DNA from: Russula earlei
Taxonomy: Eukaryota; Basidiomycota; Agaricomycetes; Russulales; Russulaceae
Direction of reading: 5' to 3'
Length of the DNA: 64,000 bases
Assembly (NCBI GenBank): GCA_025769875.1
Contig: JAGFNK010000048.1
Span: 62,001 to 126,000, forward strand
In this document: positions 23,798-35,242 of the stretch, piece by piece
Position numbering within the stretch: the stretch's first letter is position 1
Layout of the letters: every line of letters begins with the position of its first letter
The notes under the pieces: model-generated
Told to the model about the DNA's origin: nothing
Seen by the model: only the letters and a program-made list of their open reading frames with translations
Databases searched by the model: none
Translations under genes and position numbers: made by a program

Positions 23798-26330
23798 TCA
23801 GTTTATTACATTGCACTATGGAGACTACTGTATCAGGGCAGGTAGAGTTGGCCACCTAAACCAATGCAATGCTTTATGTGAGCCAAGAACATATTTGGAA
23901 TGTTTTGATGGATTGGAAGGGTGGACAAATATCTTAGGATGATTGCTATAAGACAGCCATAATTTTAGAGTGCGTTGTTGTCATGCTATGAATATTTTGG
24001 CGAGGTGACTGCCAAACAGAGAAATTTGACGATCTTGGCCACCCGTGGGAATCCTTGCTGTTGACTCCAACCCCCTACTCCAGAATGCTAATTTCTTTTT
24101 TTCTGAATGTTCTAGTGCATCAATTTGCTTCAAACTTTGGGAGCATATCAATATGTAAGTAGTCTTACAATATTTCAAGTATTTGTGGTATCTGATGGTT
24201 TTACATGTCTAGGATTTTGACATCTCTGCCGTCCTGCCTGGGTCTCAATCTCACCGCATCGCCTGCCTTCGCTAATGCCGCCACCTCAGTCTTGCCCACC
24301 TCCATTGCTGCTCCACCTGCCCTAGTGGCCCCAGCCTCAGCCTCAGTATCTGCTGTCATACCAGTTCCATTCACTGCCACACCCATCTTTGTCTCGTTAG
24401 CCGCCGCACCCTCATCCGCCATAGCACCAGCATTGCCAGCTGTTGCCTCTACATCTCCCATCTCCAGCTCAGTCTTGTCTGCTGCCACAGTAGCCTCAGT
24501 CATGCCAGCCACTGACTTCGCATCAGCCTCCATCTTAGCCTCGCCCGCACTCATCACTTCAGCCCAGTCCGCCATATTGCTGTCAAGACACGTACTGCTG
24601 ATCACTAAGGACTCAGGAGCAGGTGGGCAAGGGTCGGAACAGATGGTACGCGGTGTAGACGGCGTTGAACAGGAGGACAAGCCAAATAACTAGAATATAC
24701 CAGATGGGGACTGGTACGTGTTGCTGGAGGCAGAGGTGAAGAGCAGAGGCCAGTGCAGCGAAGGGGCTTTAAACAAGGCGGTCGTTGAAGAGTACCTTGA
24801 AGACGAGGAAGGCTTTAAACTGAGCGGTCGCAGGGGAGTACCCAGGAGGATGAGAGTATCACAAATGGACAGTCTGACGACTGCCATGCTTCATTGGGGC
24901 TTATATACAGTGTACAGGGTCGATTACAAAGACCTGGGACTATTCTAGACTCTTTGGTACCATCCAATAGGACTACAGAGGCATAAACTTGCTTGTGTCA
25001 AGTTTCAAGCTTACTGAGCGCATTACTGATCATTGTGGAGCGATGACATCATTATGATGTCACTGTGGAGCGCTTAGTGAGCCTATGAGGTCACTGTGGA
25101 GTCGCTCAGTCAGTTATGATGTCATTGGAGCCTGGATGTCGTCAGATGATTTATGCAACAGTTTCTAAGAGTTTGTGCCACTGTTTCGGGTCCTTGGTGG
25201 CTGGGTGGCCATGTGGCTGCCACGCGATGATTACCCGATTAGGAAACGGGCGCCTGGTCGTGTTATAGTGCCTTTGCAATAGCGATATCTTGCACTGCAG
25301 GGGGAATAGCCCAGAAATCAGAAGGGAGTTGGTAATGCAAAATGAGAGAGGTCTCTCTTGAGTGAAATAGGACCATCTATGGTCAGGACCTGGCCTTGGT
25401 TCATAACAATTGCCAGTATTGCCAGCCACTGCCATCTCTGCCATGCCCTCAGCCCCAGTCGTCTCAGTCTCAGCTGCCACCACCGTGCCCTCAGCCTCAT
25501 CCATCGCCTCATCTGCTGCCATTCCAGACCTAGTCCCAGCCACTGCTCTGTCCCCACCGTCTGCCATCACCCCTGCATCGCCCACTGCCATCTCCCTTCC
25601 CGTTGCCATGCCCTCCATTATCGCCTCCGCTCCATCTGTCTTTGTTGCCACACCAGTTCTGTCCATCACCGCCTCCTTGGTCTCACCCTCAGTCTTTGTC
25701 TCAGCGCCTGCCGCATCAGTCTCAGTTTCGCATGACACCAGCACCACCACACCATCACAACCTCTCGCCACCAGCACCACCCCAGAAGACCAAGAAGGCC
25801 TTGGCCACAAACTTAGCCATGACATGCCACAAAAGGAGCAGCAGCCACCACCACACCACTGCTGCCACAGGAGAGGCAGCCACCAACGCCAACAGCACAC
25901 CGCACCCCACCTCCCACATGGCCTTCCCATCCATTCATGCGCTCTTGCCCATGTCTGCTGCCAACACCTGCAGTGGAGACGACCCTGCCACCGCCTCTGC
26001 AAGACAACAAATGCCACCCTCATGCAAGCTGCCCCACATATCCTCCTTCTCGAGTCCTTGCCACCTACGCCTCTGTCTACAAACTCATGCTTGCCGCCTA
26101 CACCTCCGCTCCTTGTCCACGCCTGCTGCTGCTGCCTGCAATGGAGACGACCATGCTGCCACTGCCACAAGACAACACCACTGCCACACAGCCACCATCT
26201 CATCACTGCTGTCCTCATCTCCATCGCCTCCATCTCCCATTGCCTTCGCCTCTTCCGTCGTTGTCATCGCCAATCGCTGCTCCCACATCTTCCACAAGCA
26301 GCCACGACCGCCGCCTTGATTCAGATGCGA
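23798..26330. repeat. Low-complexity, C-rich repeat region
   Basis: 23.8-24.19 kb is AT-rich and featureless. From 24.2 to 24.6 kb and from 25.4 to 26.3 kb the plus strand consists of degenerate GCC/TCA/CCA words that give long Ala-Ser-Pro-Thr or His-Pro open frames on both strands. A duplicated unit appears inside it: TGGAGACGACCATGCTGCC near 26140 resembles TGGAGACGACCCTGCCACC near 25975, each followed by AAGACAACA. I regard the open frames as by-products of composition, not genes. Confidence 0.5.
24861..24909 (+). repeat. TATA-bearing repeat module shared with 2272-2324
   Basis: ACAAATGGACAGTCTGA, a GACTG word and a downstream CTTATATAC occur in the same order and near-identical spacing at 2272-2324. 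Upstream and downstream sequences are related more weakly. The module looks like the promoter part of an LTR family or of a non-autonomous element. Confidence 0.55.
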
Positions 26331-26349
26331 AAGGCTCAAAACACTCACA

Positions 26350-27080
26350 TTCAGATGCTTGACCAAGGATGGTCAAAGTTTCAAGCCCCCAGGAGTGTAA
26401 GGTAGCCATATGGCTGGCCATGGAATCACATGTGGAAATGCAATATGACGTGATGCCTCCTCCTATCCTTTGCCACCTCCCTCTCATTCCAGGCCATCCA
26501 CCGACTGCACACCACAAGCCACACCATGTGCGACATCAAGACCTCAATCGCATCACCCAGGCCATTCGCCACTGACCACATGTGCATGCCACACCCTGCC
26601 TCACATGATGCGCTTGCGTCTCAAGCCTTTCACAACCGCCTCGACTGTCTCAACCAGTCTCAATTCTTTTTCATGCCTTTCATCTCTAGTACCTCTCTCC
26701 TGTATATAAAAACACCCTAGCTACTCTGTAGTAGGAAGAGTTCAGAATAGGACCCCTCTTTGCAACCCACTCCTCTCTGTTGATACCCACCCTTGGATCA
26801 AGTTGTATGAACTCGGCACACCCCGGGTTGGCTCCCTACACTCCCTATCCCTTCATCATATTGCTCTTGCCCATTGTTGACTCCCCTTCATCCTGCTCTC
26901 GCCCCTCCATCATTGTCTATGGACCATTGTCCTCGCCCCGCCATGCGCCTATGCACAGACCCTGATGATGTGTCCTCCAACATCCAAACTGAGGGCGTGC
27001 TGCCCCCCTCGCCCCTCATCCAAACCGTGCCATCCTGCACTCATGGACCCTTAGTTGGAGGAGTAGCATCCCTGTAGTTT
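26350..27080 (+). repeat. Possible LTR-like repeat remnant
   Basis: The block contains a strong TATA motif (CTGTATATAAAAACACCC, about 26699) downstream of about 330 bp of non-coding sequence and upstream of a C-rich leader, the layout of a U3-R region. I found no matching partner, target duplication or clear ends, so this is tentative. Confidence 0.25.
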
Positions 27081-28415
27081 GTAGTATTTAATGCCCAATA
27101 GCTACTGTCTCAAACAGAGGTGGATGTTTGCCTCCTGGTCCCACAGCAATTTCCAAAGGATAACATGCTGATAAGGCATGTACAAGTGTCACCAAGCACA
27201 TTGAGGTGTAAATAAATTCATTTAAAATATTCTGAAGGCTATGAGTGAGAGGTCAGGTCAGTCTGATGTCAAGTCCTGGTGGTGCTGGATGCACATTGTC
27301 ATCTGAGCCCAATGGGTGTTGCTGAATGCAGCCTGTCTGAAATGTGAAATGGGAAATGTTGTAGAAATGAATTGAGTAACATGGGCCAGAAAAGTGAAAT
27401 CACAGTAGAAATTATGGCTGAGCATCAGCAAACCACAAAAAAAATTCCCAGGTTTTCGTTGGTTTCTGCTGGTTTCCCAGTTTCTGGAAACCGAAAACCC
27501 AGAAACTGGGAAACCTGGTAGACATCATGAAGCACACTGGAAAACAATTCAAGTTTTCTATGGTCACATCAACCATCTGAGTGAGCAACACTGGCACCTT
27601 GCACTGGAATGTGCAGACAACAATGGTGACAATGAATCCCTTCATTGTGCTGATGCCTCGATGAAATCTGCATTCCATGCTGATCTGTATATACCTGAGA
27701 GTCCCCTCAAGGCTTAGATCCATACCAGCTCGAATCAACTTCCAATTACAAGTAGAAACAATGTATACCCTATTTCTGACCATTTTCAGTGATTTTTTTC
27801 CTACTATACTATAGTTCTACCAGTTTCCATACTTTCAACAGGTTTCTGTTAGTTTCTTAGGTTTCCATGAAAGATACTCTCAGGTTGTTTCCCAGTCTCC
27901 TGGTTTCCTGGTTTCCACTGGTTTTTTTTGGTTTCCTGAGGTGAGAAACTGATGGAAACTAAAATCCATCTTTACTGATGAGAAAGAGCAGATAGGGAAA
28001 CGAAACATGAAACACGAAGTTTTGAAGGATTTGCGTCCGAAATGAATCACCTATGGTATGGCCACCACGTTCGGCCTTCCGGTGACCTTCCCAAATTGGT
28101 CATATTGCTGACTCAGCAGCAATCAGATGCCTCTAACTCATCAAGCAATCACTGCCAGTGTAAGAACTTTTGTTTGAGGCAACACTGGACATAGTTCTTA
28201 CTGCCCAAATCAACTACACAGACATTAATACTCTAGAAAGTTCAGAAAGTCCCCTGTGGCCAACTTGTCAGGGTGGCCAACTACCTGACCTCATACAGTA
28301 TGATTTCTCTAAATGGGTTGTGTTATCTGGCTCGGCTATCGCCGACTTCTCGGATATCCGAGTATCCCTGTCCTCGCTACAATTACCGAACCCACTCCTA
28401 CTACGATAACATCCC
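27081..28415. other. Non-coding region with GGTTTC-rich repeats
   Basis: Many GGTTTC/GAAACC words cluster at 27450-27960, including a perfect hairpin at 27471-27515. No domain-bearing frame is present. A short frame at 28170-28409 overlaps the start of the NLR region but has no recognisable content. Confidence 0.45.
27471..27515. repeat. Perfect 17-bp inverted repeat
   Basis: GGTTTCCCAGTTTCTGG (27471-27487) pairs exactly with CCAGAAACTGGGAAACC (27499-27515) across an 11-base loop. It lies in a cluster of degenerate GGTTTC repeats. Confidence 0.85.
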
Positions 28416-31400
28416 ATGTCGACCTCTAATCGTGCAGGAAAAAAGGGGGCAGGAAATGTGCGCTCGACTGCCGTCGCCGTATTAGCCGTCTCGCTCTCCA
28501 TCCTCAAGGAGACCACAGTTGCGATTCCTCCTCCAGCAGGGTCCATCATCAAGGGAACCCTGGGTGGACTACTTCAAGTCGTTGAGATCGTCCAGGTAAC
28601 TTATACCACTCCGACAACCGAGAAATGATCTGATATCGTCATACCCCAGACCACGACCAACAACATCGACGACATCAACAAGCTAATCGACCGCGTGAAC
28701 ACCCTTGAACAATCCGTTTTCAGGCCGCTCAAAGGCAAACAAGATATCCCGGAATCTGTCATCGATTTCGTCACAAAGTTTTCCAAGTAATCATTCTTCT
28801 GCCTCGCTCTCAAATTGGGTGCGATCGTGGCGAGCTGATCCTGATCCTGATTCAGGTCTCTTGAAACCATCACGGACGACCTGCGCATGATCGCGTCGCG
28901 TGGAAGGTTGGCCCGATTTTTCCGTAGTAGACAAGATGCGGCCTCCATCCAAGGCCAGATAAAAGCGATCACGGGCCTCATCGAAGACTTTCTTGCAAGT
29001 CTTTTTCCTCCTCCTTGGTCATACGGCTTGATCAGTTCTGATATCTTCGCGAGTCTAGACTGAAGCGGTCGTGGGCGTCCAAATCCAAGGCATTGTGCGT
29101 TATTCTCCGAAATGCCAGATGTGTCTCGTTCATCTGAATCTCTCAGGAAATGCGGCGCGAGGTTCGAGAGGGGAATCAGGAAATTCAGCGCGTGGTTCTG
29201 GAGGGGACCCAATATATTCAGCGCGAGGTTCGGGAGGGGAATCAGGAAATTCGGCGCGTTGTTCGGGAGGAGGTGGTACGTTTATCTCATCGTAACCAAT
29301 TGGATATCTTCGACTGATAGGTCACCCAGCGAGCACTCCATGATGTCCGAGGTGAGAGAGAACTGTTATAACACGCTGAAAATCATTCAACCTTGGTTTT
29401 AGTTCACGATGATCTATCCAACTTTCCTCGAGCTCACAAGGCACGCTTTAATTGTCCCGATGAGAGAAAGAGACATGCATGTTTTCAAGACACACGCGAG
29501 GATCTGTTGGCCACCGTCTATCAATGGATCAATGACTCGACCAAGGCTATACAAAAACAATGCCCCCGTCACTGCTCCGGTTGATCCTATTCACGTCAAC
29601 CCAAACAGGCGCCGCATCTTCTGGTTGTCTGGTGTGGCCGGTACCGGCAAGTCCACCATCGCACAAAGCGTTGCCGAGTATTGTGACAGCAACAATTGGC
29701 TTGCCGCGAGTTTCTTCTTCTCAAGTAACGATAGCGAGCGAAACAATCCAAAGCTTGTATTCAGCTCAATTGCTCACCAACTCGGCACGACGTACCACAA
29801 ATCACTCGCGCGTTTTATGCAAGAGGCGTTCAAAGACAATCCAGACATTTGGTATTCTGATCCATCAAACCAATTGCAAAAGCTCATCATCGAACCGATC
29901 GAAAAGTCCATCAATACGGGGCAAGCATTTCCATCACCCGGCTGTCATCGTGTTAGATGCCCTCGATGAGTGCAAAGATGATGACGCGACCTCATTCATC
30001 GTATCGGTGCTTTCGGCCCACATTGAACGCCTTCCGTTCTCCATTTTTCTCACCAGTCGACCCGAGCCTAAACTGCACGTGCCATTCCTCCCTCCTCATC
30101 TCCAGTCATATACACATGCGCTCTTCCATCACGAGATTCCAAAATCGTCTGTAGACCATGACATAGAGATCTTCTTGTTGCAAGAGCTCAATAATGTTGG
30201 GTCCCGCGACCGTGGCCTCCGAGGACGTGATTGGTTTACTCCGGGCGATGTCCGCACACTCGTCCAACTGTCAGGTGGATTATTTATCTTTGCTGCCACC
30301 GCAATTCGATTTATTGAAGATCCTAATGTCCTAAACCCGTGGGGACAGCTCCGTGACCTGGTCTCTGCCACACTAATCCCTGGGCAGTCGAATCAGTCTC
30401 CTTATCACCATCTAGACCAGCTGTACCTCACTGTCTTGCGTAATGCATTTCCACCATCATCATCCCATCCAGATACACTGGGTCGCCTGCGAAGGGTTCT
30501 TGGTTGTGTTGTTGTACTCTGTAACCCTCTCTCTGAACATTCGATATCATCATTGCTCCGCGACGACCCAAGCAAAGATGTTCCGATAGAAAGCATTCTC
30601 CAGCGATTGCAATCAATCGTCATCATTCCTTCAGGACCCTGGGGCTATCCAAGTGATGCATGCATCCTTCCCAGATTTTATCATTGATGCGAACCGCTGC
30701 AAAGAGCCAGAATATCGAATTGATACCTCACATGCACCACGGCTATCTCGCCATCGATTGTTTGAAGAAACTAAACAGGCTTCACCGGGATATGTGCCAG
30801 ATCGGAGACTATTCAAAGTTTAACAACGAAATTGGGGATATCTCAAAAAGAATTGAAGAAAACATTCCGCTCGCGATGCAATACGCCTGCCGTCATTGGG
30901 CGGATCATTTGGCAAATTCACCGCCATCAGACGAGCTGTTTGATGTCTTGAGAACATTCTGTTTCGATCACAGTTTGTACTGGGTTGAGGCTCTGAGTCT
31001 GATGGACTCGCTAGATGTGGCCATTCCGGCACTGCGACTCGCTCGACAAAGATTATCAGTGAGTTGTTGTCTTGATTTTGGTGTGGACCGTTCATGACAT
31101 CATTATAGAAGTTGGCCGACGTCAGGACTCCCAATTAGCATCATTGACATGCTGTACGATCTTGAACGGTTTACGCTTGAGTTCTTTGATCCCATCAGTG
31201 TCGCAGCCCTGCATGTCTACCACTCTGCCCTTCCATTCGCCCCACTGAGCTCCAAAATCCGTGCACACTTCCGCGGAGACTTGGAAGGTTCTGTTACGGT
31301 CTTGAATGGGATGGAACAACTATGGAATGCGGAGCTGAGAACGATGGAGGGTCACAAAGACCCGGTCCTCGCCGTCACGTTTTCGCCAGACGGCACCCGG

Positions 31401-32977
31401 ATTGTCTCTGGGTCTTCGGATCGCACAGTCCGGATCTGGGACACGAGTACTGGCGCCACCGTCAAGACCCTCGAGGGCCACAAAGATCCGGTCAGAGCCG
31501 TCGCGTTTTCGCCAGACTGGCACCCGGATTGTCTCTGGGTCTTAGGATCGCACAGTCCGGATCTGGGACACGAGTACTGGCGCCACCGTCAAGACCCTCG
31601 AGGGCCACACAAGTTCGGGTCACAGCCGTCGTGTTTTCGCCAGACGGCACCCGGATTGTCTCTGGGTCAATGGATCGCACAGTCCGGATCTGGGACACGA
31701 GTACTGGCGCCACCGTCAAGACCCTCGAGGGCCACACGAATTCGGTCACAGCAGTCGCAATTTCGCCAGACGGCACCCGGATTGTCTCTGGGTCTTGGGA
31801 TTGCACAGTCCGGATCTGGGACACGAGTACTGGCGCCACAGTTATGACCCTCAAGGGTTACACAAATTGGGTCAAAGCTGTCGCGTTTTCGCCAGACGGC
31901 ACCCGGATTGTCTCTGGGTCTTGGGATTGCACAGTCCGAATCTGGGACACGAGTACTGGCGCCAACGTCAAGACCCTCGAGGGCCACACAAGTCCGGTCA
32001 CAGCCGTCGCGTTTTCGCCAGATGGCACCCGGATTGTCTCTGGGTCTTTGGATCGCACAGTCCGGATCTGGGACACGAGTACCGGCACCATCGTCAAGTC
32101 CCTCGAGGGCTACAAAGATCCGGTCACAGCCGTCGCGTTTTCGCCAGATGGCACCCGGATTGTCTCTGGGTCTTGGGATCTCACAGTCCGGATCTGGGAC
32201 ACGAGTACTGGCGCCACCGTCAAGACCCTCGAGGGCCACACAAAATCGGTCACAGCCGTCGCGTTTTCGCCAGACGGCACCCGGATTGTCTCTGGGTCTT
32301 GGGATTGCACAGTCTGGATCTGGGACACGAGTACTGGCGCCACCGTCAAGACCCTCGAGGGCCACACAAATTGGGTCACAGCCGTCGCGTTTTCGCCAGA
32401 CGGCACCCGGATTGTCTCTGGGTCGGAGGATTGCACAGTCCGGATCTGGGACACGAGTACTGGCGACACCGTCAAGACCCTCGAGGGCCACACAAATTCG
32501 GTCACAGCCGTCGCGTTTTCGCCAGATGGCACCCGGATTGTCTCTGGGTCTTCGGATCGCACAGTCCGGATCTGGGACACGAGTACTGGCGCCAACGTCA
32601 AGACCCTCGAGGGCCACACAAATTCGGTCACAGCCGTCGCGTTTTCGCCAGACGGCACCCGGATTGTCTCTGGGTCTTTGGATCACGCAGTCCGGATATG
32701 GGACACGAGTACTGGCGCCGCCATCCAGACCCTTGAGAGCCACTGGACATCAGCCCGTGCCATTGCGATACATGGTTTGTATTGCAGTATTGATGGGTGG
32801 GTCTTTAAAACTCATGGCACTCATGCCACGAGACTCTATTGGGTCCCCGTGTCTTGCAGGCCAGAACGTCAAGATTCATACAAGTCTAGTCTTGTACTCT
32901 GTTTACCAGGTCGCACCGTTATCCTGCACTTTCCACCCAGTCAGTTATCGCAGCTGTCTTACCAATACAATGTTTAA
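28416..32977 (+). CDS. NACHT-WD40 STAND (NLR-like) protein, frame interrupted
   Basis: The fungal STAND order is clear. An N-terminal helical domain (28416-28595, [20 protein letters not shown]) continues after introns at 28596-28655 and 28789-28857 ([36 protein letters not shown]), followed by a coiled segment of [12 protein letters not shown] repeats (29147-29280). The NACHT ATPase has P-loop GVAGTGKST (29633-29660) and Walker [11 protein letters not shown] (29946-29975), then [11 protein letters not shown] and a helical arm. A linker ([20 protein letters not shown]) leads to eleven WD40 repeats (31350-32745). Such proteins sense non-self or stress and trigger a cell-death response. Seven frame breaks, each one extra base, lie near 29566, 29940, 30645, 30733, 31134, 31516 and 31615. 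Read literally it is a pseudogene; the breaks may instead be errors in a multicopy family. The start is the first Met in the N-terminal frame. Confidence 0.8.
31350..32745 (+). repeat. Eleven near-identical 126-bp WD40 repeats
   Basis: Each unit encodes 42 residues with core [34 protein letters not shown]. Units begin near 31350, 31476, 31603, 31730, 31856, 31982, 32108, 32234, 32360, 32486 and 32612. Most bases are identical between units. Variation concentrates in a few codons: after GH or GY (TNS, TNW, TSP, KDP, TKS), after SGS (S, W, L, E, M), after the next D (R, C, L, H) and in GATV/GANV/GTIV/GDTV. Because the unit is a multiple of three and lacks stops, long spurious frames are open on the other strand and frames. 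Eleven units is enough for one seven-blade propeller plus extra blades. Internal homogeneity implies recent repeat shuffling. Confidence 0.93.
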
Positions 32978-33833
32978 AAGTCGGAATCTTAGCCGGCTTT
33001 CAAACTTTTTTCTGCTTACTGAACTTGAAATCACTTAAAGTCTCGTCTCTACCATGGAACTTTTGGTGGGAGATTCACTTAAATGGTGGCTTAGATCTGC
33101 GCTTAGCCTAAGCCCAAGATAAGCCAGACAATAAGTCCCGGCAAAGTCAAATTCATGAGACGACCTAGCTTAACCTAAGCATGGTCAGGCTTAGAGACCT
33201 CCTGCTTAATGGTGCTTAGAAGCATCATATCAAGCATGCTCAAGTGTTGGTAAGAAAATCTCGGATTTTCCTGATGCAGTGACAAAATAGCCACGATGAT
33301 GATGGGTTTATGGCCACAAAACATAACAACATGGCTACAGCTTGGCTATGGCCTGGATGGTGGTACCAAGTTGACCACCGTGATGATGGGATGACTACTC
33401 TTTGGCCGCCAACACCGTTTCCGAAGGCTGGCAACATACAATGTGCCAATTTGTGCATGTACCCCTTCCTCTACTTCCTGCCTTGCTCGCCTTTGACATC
33501 ATCTCGGTCTCTCATGATTGTCACGTTCAACCTACACGAGAAATGCCATTGCGACGGTCCCGTACTTCTTCTTCCTTGCCTTTGCTTTTACGCTCGACAG
33601 CATTCTCTATGGCGCTTCCGTTGCACTTGAGGAGCCTCCCACTCCGCCGCCGTTGAATTACAGATGCACCAACGCAACACATCAAGAACTCACGCGCGTG
33701 ATTTGTACCTTTGATTGGTTGTTTCGAGGCCTGTTATTCCAGGGCTCGCTCGGGCGCGGTCTCAGTCCGTCCTACCACGTGATCGTTCTATCTCAGGATA
33801 CCTCGGCTTGAGGGCTTCCATCCATATCTCACG
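32978..33833. other. Intergenic between NLR and Rec114-like gene
   Basis: No gene recognised. At 33080-33235 there are recurring CTTAG/CTAAG words (for example GCTTAGCCTAAGCCC and AGCTTAACCTAAGC) that look like remnants of a small repeat. The promoter of the downstream gene should lie in 33.5-33.83 kb. Confidence 0.4.
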
Positions 33834-35242
33834 ATGCTTCGCTCCACCATCACCACTGGCTCTTATATTCTCGAAAAGTATTCGAGGTCCTATCCATCAT
33901 ATGTTTCTGCTCAGACTCAGTCACAAGACTTTACTGTCGGGCAGCCAGAATGGCAACACTTCTCCAATCCCGTCATTACACTTACACTTGACGTGAAGAA
34001 GTCCATGGATAACAATTTTGAATCTGTTTGTTTGCGCATACTGTGGAACATGGACATAGGTCAGGAAGGGAATCAGAGGGAAATAACAATGGTGCGGGCG
34101 GAAAAAGATGCATATATGCACCGTTCGACGTTGAGGTTCATCGGCAGGAAGATCTCGATCTCTTGACATTTTCTAGTCTCAATTCTCAATTTAACTCCGT
34201 GCAAGGGCCGCCTCTCAAAGCTGTCTATCGAGGCCCAGTTGTGGGAATTCGTTATCAATATCCGCTTACAGGGCCGGCCACTTCACCGATGGTACGTCTA
34301 TCATCGATCTGTTGGGATGGCCGCATGGTGACGAGGGGATATTTTCTCTAGTCGTACCGTCGCTTTCAGGTCAACTTTACTTCTGCGTCGGACGCTGCGC
34401 AGTTCATAGAGGCCATCCGGCCAGTGTGCCCATGTAAAGAGAACGCTGGTCCACCGCCACCGCAAATTTCCACAAGCAGGCCGCCGTTGGTCATGTCTGC
34501 ATCGATCCAAGCTCCGTCTGCACGGGCTCCGCTCGTCCGCGCTCACACAAGCGTCCCGCAAAGACCTTCGATGCCCCCTCCATCGGCTGGCGCCGACCGC
34601 ACGATAGAATACGTGCACCACCACCACTGCGACGGCCAAGAAGAGCCAACTCCGAGGTCGCGGGACTTTCCACCCCCTTTGAGCTCAGAACTGTCACTAG
34701 CGCCGCCATCTTCCCCGGCACATCAACATCAGCACCCCGGTTCAGCGTTCGACAGATGCCCGGCGCGGTCATCTACGCTGCCCGAGATGGATTCCAGTCA
34801 GGTCACGGCGCAGAGCAGGGTCCATAGTTGTACATCCTCGTTCCCTGCATCGTCTCAGCTTTCATCCTCTGCGGCCACGCTCGCCGCGCCGCCGCCATCG
34901 TTATCGCCCGGGCAAAATGAGAAGGCACGGGAGGCGTTTCTGGAATCGCTGCGGGAAACGCCAGAGCTATATACCCTGACGCGCGCGGAACTCGAAAACT
35001 TGGTCAGCGTCATCGTGCGCGAACCGGGGTTTCCGAAGCTGGTGCGTTGCCCCCTGATTCTTACCCAGGCAATATTTGGTGATCGCATGCTGAACGACTT
35101 GGGGGATCCGTCAGCTCGAAGCACTGGACTCGATGTGGGTCATTCGCGGGTTCTTAGGGCGATGAGCTGGACAAAACGTGGTAATAGTCCTCCTATTGAT
35201 AACTCGTTAATCACTATATTAGTTCAAAGGGCAGTACTGTAA
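33834..35242 (+). CDS. Rec114-like meiotic recombination protein
   Basis: The provisional model is 33834..34091, 34136..34291, 34352..35242 (434 aa). The last intron (GTACGT...CTCTAG, 60 nt) is well supported; the first (44 nt) is a best guess. The N-terminal half resembles the PH-like domain of Rec114 proteins: YILEKYSRSYP, WQHFSNPVITLTLD, and the closing strand-helix YRRFQVNFTSASDAAQFIEA followed by CPCK. A long disordered Pro/Ser-rich middle follows. A helical C-terminal block (AREAFLESLRETPELYTLTR, ELENLVSVIVREPGFPKLV) is in the position of the Mei4-binding dimerisation region. Rec114 with Mei4 activates Spo11 to make meiotic double-strand breaks. The assignment rests on motif order only. 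A stretch near 35040-35066 could be a very short intron or coding. Confidence 0.55.

Noticed and set aside
24205..26405. Ala/Ser/Pro- and His/Pro-rich open frames up to 360 codons on both strands
   Set aside because: They are caused by C-rich low-complexity repeats, overlap each other on both strands and have no domains or splice structure.
31667..32743. Long open frames on the minus strand and other frames across the WD40 array
   Set aside because: The 126-bp unit is a multiple of three without stops in several frames, so these are mirror frames of the repeat array, not genes.
33080..33235. CTTAG/CTAAG word cluster as a MITE
   Set aside because: The words are suggestive, but no paired terminal repeats or target duplication could be delimited.
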